Below are positions 1 through 7,583 of a stretch of 9,554 bases of DNA, piece after piece (positions within the stretch are counted from its first letter, which is position 1; each line of letters starts with the position of its first letter). Source of the DNA: Pseudomonadota bacterium (GTDB taxonomy: Bacteria > Pseudomonadota > Gammaproteobacteria > Enterobacterales > Enterobacteriaceae); assembly GCA_023454395.1 (NCBI GenBank), contig JAEYFY010000058.1, positions 1-9,554 on the forward strand, read 5' to 3'. The notes below the pieces were generated by a model. The model worked only from the letters and a program-made list of their open reading frames with translations. It did no database searches and was not told where the DNA came from. The translations under genes were made by a program, and so were the position numbers.

Positions 1-14
1 GACGCTAAATTAAC

Positions 15-1505
15 TTATTTAGATTTCTTCAAGTGTGACATTAAACGCTTACGTTTACGCAACTGAGATTGTGTTAATTTATTTTTCTTATCCGCATAAG
101 GGTTTTCACCCTCTTTAAATTGAATACGGATTGGCGTACCCATCACTTGCAGAGTACGGCGGAAATAGTTCATCAAATAGCGCTTATAGCTATCGGGTAA
201 ATCAGTGACCTGATTACCATGAATAACTACAACAGGTGGATTATAACCACCGGCATGTGCATATTTCATTTTTACACGGCGTCCGCGAACAATCGGCGGC
301 TGATGATCATCTTCTGCCATCTTCATGATACGAGTGAGCATTGATGTGCCTACACGACGCGTTGCACAGACATAAGCTTCTTGAATTGATTCAAAAAGAT
401 TACCCACACCACTTCCATGTAATGCAGAAATAAAATGAACACGCGCAAAGTCAACAAAGCCCAGTTTAAGATCAAGCATGGCTTTTACTTGCTCGCGATC
501 GTCTTGTGTCATGCCATCCCATTTATTGACAGCAATGACTAATGAACGACCCGCATTCAGGATATAACCTAATAATGAAAGATCTTGGTCAGAAATACCT
601 TCACGAGCATCAATAACCAACAATGCAACGTTAGAGTCTTCAATAGCTTGTAATGTTTTGATAACAGAGAATTTTTCTACTGTTTCTTTTACTTTACCGC
701 GTTTACGAACACCCGCTGTATCGATAATGATATATTCTTTCTCATCACGTTCCATTGGGATATAGATACTGTCACGGGTTGTACCTGGCATATCGTAAAC
801 AACCACACGATCTTCACCAAGCATACGGTTTGTTAGTGTTGATTTACCAACATTAGGACGACCAACAATCGCTAATTTTACTGGTAATGTAGAAGGGTCA
901 AAGTCGTCTTCTTCCTCTTCTAACGCTTGTGCTTCTTGTTCTGCTTCTAATGCAGCCCAATAAGCCGCATTTTCTTCTTCTTCAGTCAGCTCTAGCTCTT
1001 CTTCCACCACTTTACCGGTAATGGGTAAGAGTGCTTGTTCAATCAGTTGAGCAACACCACGACCATGAGATGCAGCGATTGGGAAGATTTCACCTAATCC
1101 TAAAGAGTAAAAATCAGCTAATGCAGTATCAATATCGATACCGTCAGTTTTATTCGCAACTAAATACGTTTTTTTCTCAACACCACGAAGGTGTTTTGCA
1201 ATACCTTGGTCTGCTGGCATCAAGCCCGCACGAGCATCAACTAAAAACAGTACGATATCGGCTTCTTGAATAGCCTGTAGCGATTGTGATGCCATATGGG
1301 TTTCAACCCCCTCTTCAGCACCATCAATACCACCGGTATCAATAATAATAAATTCTTCGCCTTCTAACTCTGCTCGACCATATTTACGGTCACGGGTGAG
1401 TCCTGGAAAATCGGCAACTAATGCGTCTCTTGTGCGTGTTAGTCGATTAAATAACGTGGATTTACCCACGTTAGGGCGCCCTACTAAGGCAATAACGGGT
1501 ATCAT
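15..1505 (-). CDS. der: Ribosome assembly GTPase Der (EngA)
   Basis: Der is an essential double-GTPase that helps mature the 50S ribosomal subunit in the cytoplasm. Two G domains are plain: P-loop GRPNVGKS at residues 9-16 with DTGG at 56-59 and NKTD at 118-121, then a second GRPNVGKS at 215-222 with DTAG at 262-265 and NKWD at 327-330. A C-terminal KH-like domain (about 385-470) and a very basic tail follow. The linker between the G domains (about 167-203) is strongly acidic, as in enterobacterial Der. The start chosen is ATG at 1505 (MIPVIAL, 496 aa, near the 490 of E. coli). It aligns with the family N-terminus and has GAGG 9 nt upstream. An in-frame ATG 15 nt further up overlaps that site and is unlikely. 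The gene follows bamB after a terminator-like hairpin, so it may have its own promoter. Confidence 0.98.
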   Translation of the reverse strand: MIPVIALVGRPNVGKSTLFNRLTRTRDALVADFPGLTRDRKYGRAELEGEEFIIIDTGGIDGAEEGVETHMASQSLQAIQEADIVLFLVDARAGLMPADQGIAKHLRGVEKKTYLVANKTDGIDIDTALADFYSLGLGEIFPIAASHGRGVAQLIEQALLPITGKVVEEELELTEEEENAAYWAALEAEQEAQALEEEEDDFDPSTLPVKLAIVGRPNVGKSTLTNRMLGEDRVVVYDMPGTTRDSIYIPMERDEKEYIIIDTAGVRKRGKVKETVEKFSVIKTLQAIEDSNVALLVIDAREGISDQDLSLLGYILNAGRSLVIAVNKWDGMTQDDREQVKAMLDLKLGFVDFARVHFISALHGSGVGNLFESIQEAYVCATRRVGTSMLTRIMKMAEDDHQPPIVRGRRVKMKYAHAGGYNPPVVVIHGNQVTDLPDSYKRYLMNYFRRTLQVMGTPIRIQFKEGENPYADKKNKLTQSQLRKRKRLMSHLKKSK

Positions 1506-1521
1506 TTTTTGATGCCTCATA

Positions 1522-1551
1522 AAAATACAATCACAAACCTAATTGTATTTT
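1522..1551 (-). repeat. Inverted repeat in the der leader
   Basis: There are perfect 10-bp arms, AAAATACAAT at 1522-1531 and ATTGTATTTT at 1542-1551, around a 10-nt spacer. They lie in the gap between the bamB terminator and der, ending 16 nt before the der ATG and just ahead of its GAGG. It could be a DNA operator or an AT-rich leader hairpin with T residues after it. Only one C-G pair lies in each arm, so an RNA stem would be weak. No function is known to me. Confidence 0.6.
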
Positions 1552-1575
1552 ACATGTAATTACTAAAAAGACGAA

Positions 1576-1597
1576 ACGGCTCCTTTAAAGGAGCCGT
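1576..1597 (-). terminator. Intrinsic terminator after bamB
   Basis: A perfect palindrome (CGGCTCCTTT/AAAGGAGCCG, 1577-1596, plus one flanking A-T pair) lies 28 nt past the bamB stop. Read on the minus strand, the GC-rich stem is followed by TTTCGTCTTTTT, an interrupted U-tract. No T-run follows on the plus strand, so the element works for the bamB direction. The broken U-tract suggests incomplete termination, which would let some hisS-operon transcripts read into der. Confidence 0.75.
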
Positions 1598-1624
1598 AAA
1601 ATAAATAGATTTGTCAGCAACTAA

Positions 1625-2797
1625 TTACCGACTATAAAGATAAACCTTACCATCGCGAGCTTGGATCATCAGCTTATCTTGTACCGCTTGAGGGCGGCTT
1701 AATAAGCCTGAACTGTTCACTTGGTTTTGTGCAATAAATTTACCTGTACTGGTATCAATCCAATGGAGATAACCTTCTGCGTCACCAACCACTAAATAGC
1801 CATCAAAAATAGCCGGAGCAGTTAAATTGCGATGCAATAAATCTTCTTGTGTCCATAATGTCACACCATCAGATTTACGAACAGATAAAACTCTGTCATT
1901 TTGGTCAACAAGGTAAAGGTTATCACCCAACAGTACCATATCATTGACTGAGCCTAAATCACGTTTCCAAAGGATTTGACCAGAACGCATATCAAGGCTA
2001 ACTAAATTACCGTTATACGCCATTGCATAAACAGTATTTTCATCAATAATCGGTGTGATATCCACATCATTTAATCGGCTAATTTCAGTAGAGCCTTTAA
2101 TTTGTGAAATATTTTGTTGCCAAATCAACTGTCCTTGAGAAAGAACAACTGCACTGACACGACCATTATCTGCACCAATAATTGCTGCACCATAAGCAAC
2201 AGCAGGTGCAGACTCACCACGAAGCGATAATGATGGAGTGTCTAAGTTAATAGTCCAAGAAATCTCACCCGTTAATAAGTCGAGTCCTTGCAACATACCA
2301 TTACTGGTATGAATAAGGACTAAACCATCACTAACAACAGGTTTTGAAATGGCTTCACCAGCAACATCTGTTTCCCAATCAATGGAGCCATCTTCAGTGT
2401 TCAGTGCATATACTTTCGCTTTTTCAGTTCCCACAAAAATGCGAGTACCTGAAACTGTTAACCCACCAGAAAGTAATGCCGATTCATTAGATGAAAGAAA
2501 ACCAGTTTTAATAGAAAGATCTTGCGACCAAATCTCTTTTCCTGTTTCTACATCTAATGCTTTTACTAAACCATGGCGATCAGCGACATAAACAACCGCG
2601 CTATCCCATGTTGGTGACAAGTGAGAATAGTATTTACCAATACCATTTCCAACTGATTTGTCCCAAACAGCTCTAGGTGTAAATTGGCTTTGCACCTCAG
2701 GCAATGGAGACATTGTCACATTATCCTGTTCACTAGAACATCCTGCCAACAAAGCAGATGCTAGTAGACCAACCAGGAGAGTTTTACGCAGTTGCAT
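1625..2797 (-). CDS. bamB: Outer-membrane assembly lipoprotein BamB
   Basis: BamB is a lipoprotein subunit of the BAM complex, which folds beta-barrel proteins into the outer membrane; it binds BamA from the periplasmic side. The protein has 390 aa (E. coli 392). A signal peptide ends in the lipobox LLAGC with Cys20 as the lipidation site, and Ser at +2 fits sorting to the outer membrane. The rest is an eight-bladed PQQ-type beta-propeller. Its blade repeats are visible as the pattern V.ALD..TG...W, for example KALDVETGKEIW, YALNTEDGSIDW, SLDMRSGQILW and HWIDTSTGKFI. The ATG start has AAGGGA about 9 nt upstream. The gene begins 14 nt after the yfgM stop, so the two are cotranscribed. This joins two envelope-biogenesis factors to hisS in one unit. 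Confidence 0.98.
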   Translation of the reverse strand: MQLRKTLLVGLLASALLAGCSSEQDNVTMSPLPEVQSQFTPRAVWDKSVGNGIGKYYSHLSPTWDSAVVYVADRHGLVKALDVETGKEIWSQDLSIKTGFLSSNESALLSGGLTVSGTRIFVGTEKAKVYALNTEDGSIDWETDVAGEAISKPVVSDGLVLIHTSNGMLQGLDLLTGEISWTINLDTPSLSLRGESAPAVAYGAAIIGADNGRVSAVVLSQGQLIWQQNISQIKGSTEISRLNDVDITPIIDENTVYAMAYNGNLVSLDMRSGQILWKRDLGSVNDMVLLGDNLYLVDQNDRVLSVRKSDGVTLWTQEDLLHRNLTAPAIFDGYLVVGDAEGYLHWIDTSTGKFIAQNQVNSSGLLSRPQAVQDKLMIQARDGKVYLYSR

Positions 2798-2811
2798 GTC
2801 TGAAGATCCCT

Positions 2812-3432
2812 TTAATTGGATAAATTATTGAGTTTAAGTTCAACCAGTGAGCGAATAGCACCCGCATTTTCATCAGTTAATGCGCTACGATAAGCGGTTG
2901 TTGCACCTGCGTTATCGCCTTTTTTCGCTAAGACATCACCACGGATATAATTTTTCATTCCATTCCATGCTTTGCCTTTCACTTGCTCTAACGAAACTAA
3001 AGCAGCATCTGTTTTATCTAATGCTAATTGTACGCGAGCTAAACGAAGATTAAGCATATCTGCAAATGCATCATTTTTTACTTTTGCCACAGCATTCGTT
3101 AGATGACGTTCACCACTGACCAAATCATTAGCATCGATAGCGATTTGCGCTAGCTCTAATGAAGCTAAAGCGCCATAAATATCATTCGTTTCAGTAACAA
3201 ATTTTTCAGCTAATGCAATATTTTCAGGCGTAGGCTTAGCAAGTGCCTCACTAACTGTTGCAAAAGCACCTGCACTTTCTTGCAGACGATTTGTTTGATG
3301 TGATTGCCAATATTTCCAACCAAACACACCACCAAAACCAATAACAGCGGCTAAAACGATAGTTAAACCGTAGTTTTTAAAGAACTGTTTAATTGCATCA
3401 ACTTGTTCGTTTTCGGTGCTATAAACTTCCAC
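2812..3432 (-). CDS. yfgM: YfgM, SecYEG translocon-associated TPR protein
   Basis: YfgM is an inner-membrane protein with a periplasmic TPR-like domain. In E. coli it associates with the SecYEG translocon and the chaperone PpiD and helps hand over exported proteins. This copy has 206 aa, the same as E. coli. A short cytoplasmic N-terminus (MEVYSTENEQVDAIKQFF) leads into one membrane segment at about residues 22-42. Helical repeats follow, with the conserved stretch YGALASLELAQIA and the C-terminal end LKLNNLSN. The start codon is GTG, supported by AAGGAGAG six nucleotides upstream and by the conserved N-terminus. It begins 10 nt after hisS and ends 14 nt before bamB, so translation of the three genes is tightly linked. 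Confidence 0.95.
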   Translation of the reverse strand: MEVYSTENEQVDAIKQFFKNYGLTIVLAAVIGFGGVFGWKYWQSHQTNRLQESAGAFATVSEALAKPTPENIALAEKFVTETNDIYGALASLELAQIAIDANDLVSGERHLTNAVAKVKNDAFADMLNLRLARVQLALDKTDAALVSLEQVKGKAWNGMKNYIRGDVLAKKGDNAGATTAYRSALTDENAGAIRSLVELKLNNLSN

Positions 3433-3442
3433 AAGTCTCTCC

Positions 3443-4726
3443 TTAACCTAATAACAGAGTCAATTGCTGAGCGAGTTCATTGCGAGCAACAACGGTTTGT
3501 TCCCCTGAACGCAAATCTTTCACTGCAACAGTGCCGGCATTAATTTCATCTTCGCCTAAAATCAGAGCAATTTTAGCGCCTTGTTTATCAGCACGTCCTA
3601 ACTGCTTTTTAAAGTTACCATTACCATGATTCGTCATTAAACGTAATGTTGGTAATTGATCACGAATTTCTTCAGCCAGCATTAATGCTGCACTTTGGCT
3701 CTTCTCACCAAATGAAGCGAGGTAAACATCAGCGACATTAGTATCTGCAACAAATTCAGGGTTAACCGCTTGAACTAATAAAATCATGCGCTCCATCCCC
3801 ATCGCAAAACCAACTGCTGGGGTTGGATGTCCACCTAGTTGCTTCACAAGACCATCATAACGGCCACCAGCACACACTGTTCCTTGTGAACCTAATGCGC
3901 TAGTCACCCACTCAAAAACAGTACGGTTATAATAGTCTAAACCACGAACTAAACGCTGATTAACGCGATATGTAATACCGACAGCATCTAATAAGGCACA
4001 AAGACCATCAAAGTGCGCTCTTGATTCGTCATCAAGATAATCGAAAAGTTCAGGCGCATCATTCAATAAAGTCTGAATTTCTGGATTTTTTGAGTCTAAA
4101 ACGCGTAATGGGTTAGAATACATACGACGTTTGCAGTCTTCATCCAACTTATCTACATGTTGCTCTAAGAAAGCAACTAACGCTTCACGATATTTAGCAC
4201 GCGCTTCTAATGAACCAATAGAGTTAAGTTCTAATGTTACGTGTTCTGCAATACCTAACGCTTTCCACCAGCGCGCAGTTAGCATAATTAATTCCGCGTC
4301 AATATCTGGTCCTTGTAGGCCAAAGACTTCTGCACCTAACTGGTGGAATTGACGATAACGACCTTTTTGAGGGCGCTCATAACGGAACATTGGTCCTAAA
4401 TACCATAAACGTTGTTCTTGATTATAAAGCAAACCGTGCTCGATACCCGCACGAACACAACCCGCTGTATTTTCTGGGCGTAATGTCAGGCTTTGAGCAT
4501 CTTCACCACGATCGGTAAAAGTATACATTTCTTTTTCAACAACATCGGTCACTTCACCAATTGCTCGCTGAAATAGAGGGGTATGCTCTACGATAGGTGT
4601 TCTGATTTCACTAAAGCCGTAACCCGCTAAAATTTGTTTTAGCGTATTTTCAATTTTCTGCCATACACGAGTGTCAGCAGGTAGATAGTCGTTCATACCA
4701 CGAATGGCTTGGATTTTTTGTGCCAC
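3443..4726 (-). CDS. hisS: Histidine--tRNA ligase
   Basis: HisS charges tRNA-His with histidine using ATP and acts as a cytoplasmic homodimer. It is a class II synthetase of 427 aa (E. coli 424). Visible motifs are the motif 2 region [16 protein letters not shown] at about 114-129, the histidine-binding signature [15 protein letters not shown] at 259-273 with the catalytic-type Arg261, and motif 3 [11 protein letters not shown] at 304-314. The anticodon-binding domain occupies about 330-427. The start codon is GTG, with a GAGAAG-type ribosome site just upstream, and the N-terminus [16 protein letters not shown] matches the family. The gene is first in the hisS-yfgM-bamB unit behind a clear promoter at 4765-4794. 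Confidence 0.98.
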   Translation of the reverse strand: MAQKIQAIRGMNDYLPADTRVWQKIENTLKQILAGYGFSEIRTPIVEHTPLFQRAIGEVTDVVEKEMYTFTDRGEDAQSLTLRPENTAGCVRAGIEHGLLYNQEQRLWYLGPMFRYERPQKGRYRQFHQLGAEVFGLQGPDIDAELIMLTARWWKALGIAEHVTLELNSIGSLEARAKYREALVAFLEQHVDKLDEDCKRRMYSNPLRVLDSKNPEIQTLLNDAPELFDYLDDESRAHFDGLCALLDAVGITYRVNQRLVRGLDYYNRTVFEWVTSALGSQGTVCAGGRYDGLVKQLGGHPTPAVGFAMGMERMILLVQAVNPEFVADTNVADVYLASFGEKSQSAALMLAEEIRDQLPTLRLMTNHGNGNFKKQLGRADKQGAKIALILGEDEINAGTVAVKDLRSGEQTVVARNELAQQLTLLLG

Positions 4727-4764
4727 TTTTCTTCTCTAATAGTTATTAATTGATTGTTAGGCTG

Positions 4765-4794
4765 ATTATAGAAGCGAAATCAATCAGTATTCAA
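4765..4794 (-). promoter_or_regulatory. Sigma-70 promoter of hisS-yfgM-bamB
   Basis: On the minus strand a perfect -10 box TATAAT (4765-4770) lies 18 nt from the -35 candidate TTGAAT (4789-4794, 4 of 6 consensus). Transcription would start near 4757, giving a leader of about 30 nt before the hisS GTG. It lies between the ispG terminator and hisS, where a promoter is expected. A 7-bp inverted repeat (ATTGATT 4749-4755, AATCAAT 4778-4784) is centred on the -10 box. Confidence 0.7.
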
Positions 4795-4810
4795 TGTGAA
4801 ATCTATAGTA

Positions 4811-4840
4811 AAACTGGCTCATTGATTAATGAGCCAGTTT
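4811..4840 (-). terminator. Intrinsic terminator after ispG, possibly bidirectional
   Basis: A 13-bp perfect stem, AAACTGGCTCATT (4811-4823) and AATGAGCCAGTTT (4828-4840), encloses a 4-nt loop and starts 8 nt past the ispG stop. In the ispG direction the stem runs into TTTTAC. On the plus strand it runs into six T residues (4838-4843), so it could also stop transcription heading antisense into ispG. It separates the ispG unit from the hisS promoter. Confidence 0.85.
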
Positions 4841-4848
4841 TTTGAGTA

Positions 4849-5970
4849 TTATTTGTCCAATTGATTTATGTTTATGCGCATACTGTCATCAAGCATTGAT
4901 GCTTTAGCACGAATTTTTGCTTCTAATAAATCAATCATATTAACGTTATCAAGACGCTCTTTTTGTCTCACGCCATCTTCATAAAAACCACTGCGTGTTT
5001 TAGCACCGGTTACACCTAACGTTGAAACTTCAGCTTCACCCGGTCCATTAACAACACAACCAATGATAGAAACATCCATAGGTGTGATGATATCTTCCAA
5101 ACGTTGCTCTAATTCATTGACTGTTCCGATAACATCAAATTCTTGACGGGAACAAGTTGGGCAAGCGATAAAGTTAATTCCACGAGAACGAATACGTAAG
5201 GATTTAAGAATATCAAAACCAACTTTAACTTCTTCAACTGGATCTGCAGCTAATGAGATCCTTAATGTATCGCCGATACCTTCTGATAATAAGATCCCAA
5301 GGCCAATCGCTGATTTAACCGATCCCGCTCTCGCGCCACCGGCTTCGGTGATCCCTAAGTGTAAAGGTTGATCAATTTTTTTCGCTAATAAACGGTAAGA
5401 ATCAACTGCAAGGAAAACATCTGAGGCTTTTACGCTGACTTTAAATTGTTCGAAATTCAGCTTATCAAGAATATCGACATGACGCATTGCTGATTCAACT
5501 AACGCTTCTGGTGTCGGCTCGCCGTATTTCTCTTGAATATCTTTTTCAAGTGAACCACCGTTTACACCAATACGAATAGGAATATTGTTGTGACGAGCGC
5601 AATCAACAACTTGGCGAATACGTTCTTCACTACCAATATTACCCGGATTGATACGTAAACAATCAACACCATATTCAGCGACTTTTAATGCGATACGGTA
5701 GTCAAAATGAATGTCAGCGACTAAAGGTACATTAACTTGTTGCTTAATTAATTTGAATGCTTCCGCAGCATCCATTGTGGGTACAGAAACACGAACAATA
5801 TCCACCCCAACACGTTCCAGAGATTTTATCTGGCGAACAGTCGCATCTACGTCTGTCGTTCGTGTATTCGTCATCGACTGTACCGCGATAGGAGCGCCAT
5901 CGCCAACAGGTACATTGCCCACATAAATTCGTGTCGATTTGCGACGAATAATAGGTGATTCTTTATGCAT
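4849..5970 (-). CDS. ispG: 4-Hydroxy-3-methylbut-2-enyl diphosphate synthase (IspG/GcpE)
   Basis: IspG carries out the penultimate step of the MEP pathway, reducing the cyclic diphosphate MEcPP to HMBPP for isoprenoids such as ubiquinone and undecaprenyl phosphate. It uses a [4Fe-4S] cluster with electrons from flavodoxin. The cluster ligands are all present: Cys270 and Cys273 in [11 protein letters not shown], Cys305 in [12 protein letters not shown], and Glu312. The N-terminal TIM-barrel part includes [11 protein letters not shown] and [12 protein letters not shown]. Length is 373 aa (E. coli 372). The ATG at 5970 matches the family start ([19 protein letters not shown]) and has GGGAG about 10 nt upstream. 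It lies 47 nt after rodZ and is the last gene before a terminator, so it is probably cotranscribed with rlmN and rodZ. Confidence 0.98.
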   Translation of the reverse strand: MHKESPIIRRKSTRIYVGNVPVGDGAPIAVQSMTNTRTTDVDATVRQIKSLERVGVDIVRVSVPTMDAAEAFKLIKQQVNVPLVADIHFDYRIALKVAEYGVDCLRINPGNIGSEERIRQVVDCARHNNIPIRIGVNGGSLEKDIQEKYGEPTPEALVESAMRHVDILDKLNFEQFKVSVKASDVFLAVDSYRLLAKKIDQPLHLGITEAGGARAGSVKSAIGLGILLSEGIGDTLRISLAADPVEEVKVGFDILKSLRIRSRGINFIACPTCSRQEFDVIGTVNELEQRLEDIITPMDVSIIGCVVNGPGEAEVSTLGVTGAKTRSGFYEDGVRQKERLDNVNMIDLLEAKIRAKASMLDDSMRININQLDK

Positions 5971-5982
5971 TGATTAATTCTC

Positions 5983-5998
5983 CCATGCTTCCATGCTT
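5983..5998 (-). repeat. Tandem 8-bp repeat before ispG
   Basis: The unit CCATGCTT occurs twice head to tail (5983-5990 and 5991-5998) in the rodZ-ispG gap. On the sense strand this reads AAGCATGG twice and abuts the GGGAG ribosome site of ispG. Each copy contains an ATG opening a very short frame: one of 6 codons ending just before ispG, and one of 7 codons whose TAA overlaps the ispG start region. It is probably a small slippage duplication. Confidence 0.6.
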
Positions 5999-6017
5999 GC
6001 TCAAATGTGTAGTCAGA

Positions 6018-6986
6018 TTAAGCGCTCGGTACTGTTATTTTTGCTATTTTTCCAGTAAAACGGCTTAAATCAACAGATTCACCATTAAACTGTAAGCGAG
6101 TAACAGAAGGTGCGCCTATTTTTAGTTTATAAGGTTGCTCACCATCAAATTCCAAACGATCACCCGCTTTCTTAATACCATTAAATAAGACTTTATTTTG
6201 AGCATTACGAACTTCTAACCAACATTCACCATCAAACATAAGAACCAATTGATTCGCAATAGCAGACGCTTCCGATGAAGTGGATTCTTGTGCTGAATTT
6301 GCTCGAGAAGTTGTTGAAGTTGTTAGAGGTGATACTGGTAATGGAACCGTTCTCACTTCTGTTGGTGCTGGTGACGTCGTTTCAATCGTTGGCAATGTAG
6401 CGACATTATTCGCCTGATTATCAACTAATGGAGACGCAGGTACTTGTAAATTATCACCTTCAGATGTTGACGTATTATCTAAGGTTGCTAAAGGAGAATC
6501 TATCGTATTGGTGTTTTCTTGTGTACTATTTTGCCCTATGTCTTGAGATGCCATAGAGACTAATTCTTGTTGATCAGCCTGATGACCTTGCCACCACCAA
6601 ACACCAACTAATGCAATCATCACAATCAAAATCACCCAAGTGATTTTCATCAGCCAGCCTTCACGTTTTTTATGACGCTTACCTAATGAGTAATTTTGTG
6701 TGGTTGTCATTCTAATTTGTTTGACAGGAGCTTGTTGGTCGATAAAACCAAGGATGTCTTTTTCAGGAACGCCGACTAACTTAGCGTAAGAACGCATATA
6801 TCCGCGTAAAAATGTGGGTGCAATATTAGAAGAAACAGAATCTGTTTCAATGTCGCGCACTGTTGATAACTTCAAACAAAGTCGATCAGCAACAGTTTGT
6901 TGTGTTAGCCCTACTTTTTCTCGTGCCTGACGTAAAAGTTGACCTGCTGTTAATTTCACTTCTTCGGTTTTGTTTTCAGTATTCAT
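6018..6986 (-). CDS. rodZ: Cytoskeleton protein RodZ
   Basis: RodZ is an inner-membrane protein that links the MreB filament to the elongasome and maintains rod shape. From ATG 6986 it has 322 aa (E. coli 337). In order it shows a cytoplasmic Xre-type helix-turn-helix domain at about 14-75 (LRQAREKVGLTQQTVADRL, then STVRDIE and TFLRGYMRSYAKL), which binds MreB in this family. A basic juxtamembrane stretch GKRHKKREG, one membrane segment at about 111-132, a Ser/Thr/Pro-rich periplasmic linker (about 140-245) and a C-terminal beta domain (about 246-322, FDGECWLEVRNA) follow. The start MNTENKTEE resembles the E. coli start MNTE, but no good Shine-Dalgarno sequence precedes it. A TTG at 7046 with AAGG four nucleotides before it would add 20 residues (MCFCEFINVKHP...). 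It sits in the rlmN-ispG unit. Confidence 0.95.
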   Translation of the reverse strand: MNTENKTEEVKLTAGQLLRQAREKVGLTQQTVADRLCLKLSTVRDIETDSVSSNIAPTFLRGYMRSYAKLVGVPEKDILGFIDQQAPVKQIRMTTTQNYSLGKRHKKREGWLMKITWVILIVMIALVGVWWWQGHQADQQELVSMASQDIGQNSTQENTNTIDSPLATLDNTSTSEGDNLQVPASPLVDNQANNVATLPTIETTSPAPTEVRTVPLPVSPLTTSTTSRANSAQESTSSEASAIANQLVLMFDGECWLEVRNAQNKVLFNGIKKAGDRLEFDGEQPYKLKIGAPSVTRLQFNGESVDLSRFTGKIAKITVPSA

Positions 6987-7060
6987 TAGCAATCTAGGCA
7001 CTGTGGCTATTGGATGTTTAACATTGATGAACTCGCAAAAGCACAAAGTACCTTAACGTA

Positions 7061-7495
7061 TCACCGCGAATTTTCTGATATTTTATTATCACTTTGCTGA
7101 CAGACCAAATAATCTGGCGGTATATCCTCAATTAACACGCTATTATTGTTTAATAGTTTTTGTTCACAAAGGAAATTACCATAAAGCCTTAATACATTAA
7201 CATTTACTGGCTTCGAGTTCATCGCTAATTTGTAATAATCTAACGCTTGAATAGAATTTCCCAATAACTGCGATGTTAATGCCATTCCTAAATTCGCATC
7301 TGGGTGATTTGGCATCACTGATAACACTTTTTGGAAATGATATTGCGCTATTTGATATTGTCTTTCAGCTAAATAAGCATCACCTAATTGTAAACGTGTA
7401 GACACTGCAACACGTTCTTGATTGGCTGATGATTGACAACCGAGTGTCAATAGCATCAAGCCAATAGTTATAACTACTGATGATATCCTTATCAT
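7061..7495 (-). CDS. pilW: Short PilW/PilF-like TPR lipoprotein, C-terminally truncated
   Basis: By position and sequence this is the PilW/PilF-type lipoprotein found between rlmN and rodZ in many gammaproteobacteria. In type IV pilus systems PilF acts as the outer-membrane pilotin for the secretin PilQ. This copy has only 144 aa, whereas family members are usually about 250 with six TPRs. A signal peptide ends in TLGC with Cys20 as the likely lipidated residue; -3 is Thr, which is atypical but tolerated. Two TPR units are visible (about 33-66, LQLGDAYLAERQYQIAQYHF; about 67-100, GMALTSQLLGNSIQALDYY), then the start of a third (LRLYGNFLCEQ) before an unrelated tail. ATG 7495 has GAGGAA 8 nt upstream; a TTG 15 nt higher overlaps that site and is rejected. 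The missing half is deleted, not frameshifted: rodZ starts 74 nt later. Pilus function is doubtful. Confidence 0.8.
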   Translation of the reverse strand: MIRISSVVITIGLMLLTLGCQSSANQERVAVSTRLQLGDAYLAERQYQIAQYHFQKVLSVMPNHPDANLGMALTSQLLGNSIQALDYYKLAMNSKPVNVNVLRLYGNFLCEQKLLNNNSVLIEDIPPDYLVCQQSDNKISENSR

Positions 7496-7583
7496 CGTTT
7501 TATTCCTCAAATATATTCGTCCTTGTTCTCTCTACATTGTAATTATGTAATACACTTCACAAAGAAAGAGATATCCACCTGTA

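Noticed and set aside
1031..5926. Other short plus-strand frames (1031-1273, 2349-2591, 4131-4352, 5711-5926)
   Set aside because: All are antisense shadows inside der, bamB, hisS and ispG with no protein features of their own.
6018..6986. RodZ read as an Xre-family DNA-binding regulator
   Set aside because: The membrane segment, Ser/Thr/Pro linker and C-terminal domain, and the position next to ispG, identify RodZ, whose HTH domain binds MreB.
7061..7200. A frameshift in pilW hiding the rest of a full-length protein
   Set aside because: The other frames between the third TPR and rodZ show no TPR-like sequence, and about 100 codons would not fit in the space available.
7536..7563. Possible pilW promoter with TACAAT -10
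   Set aside because: The matching -35 (TTTGTG at 16 nt) is poor, and the gap from rlmN without a terminator is better explained by cotranscription.
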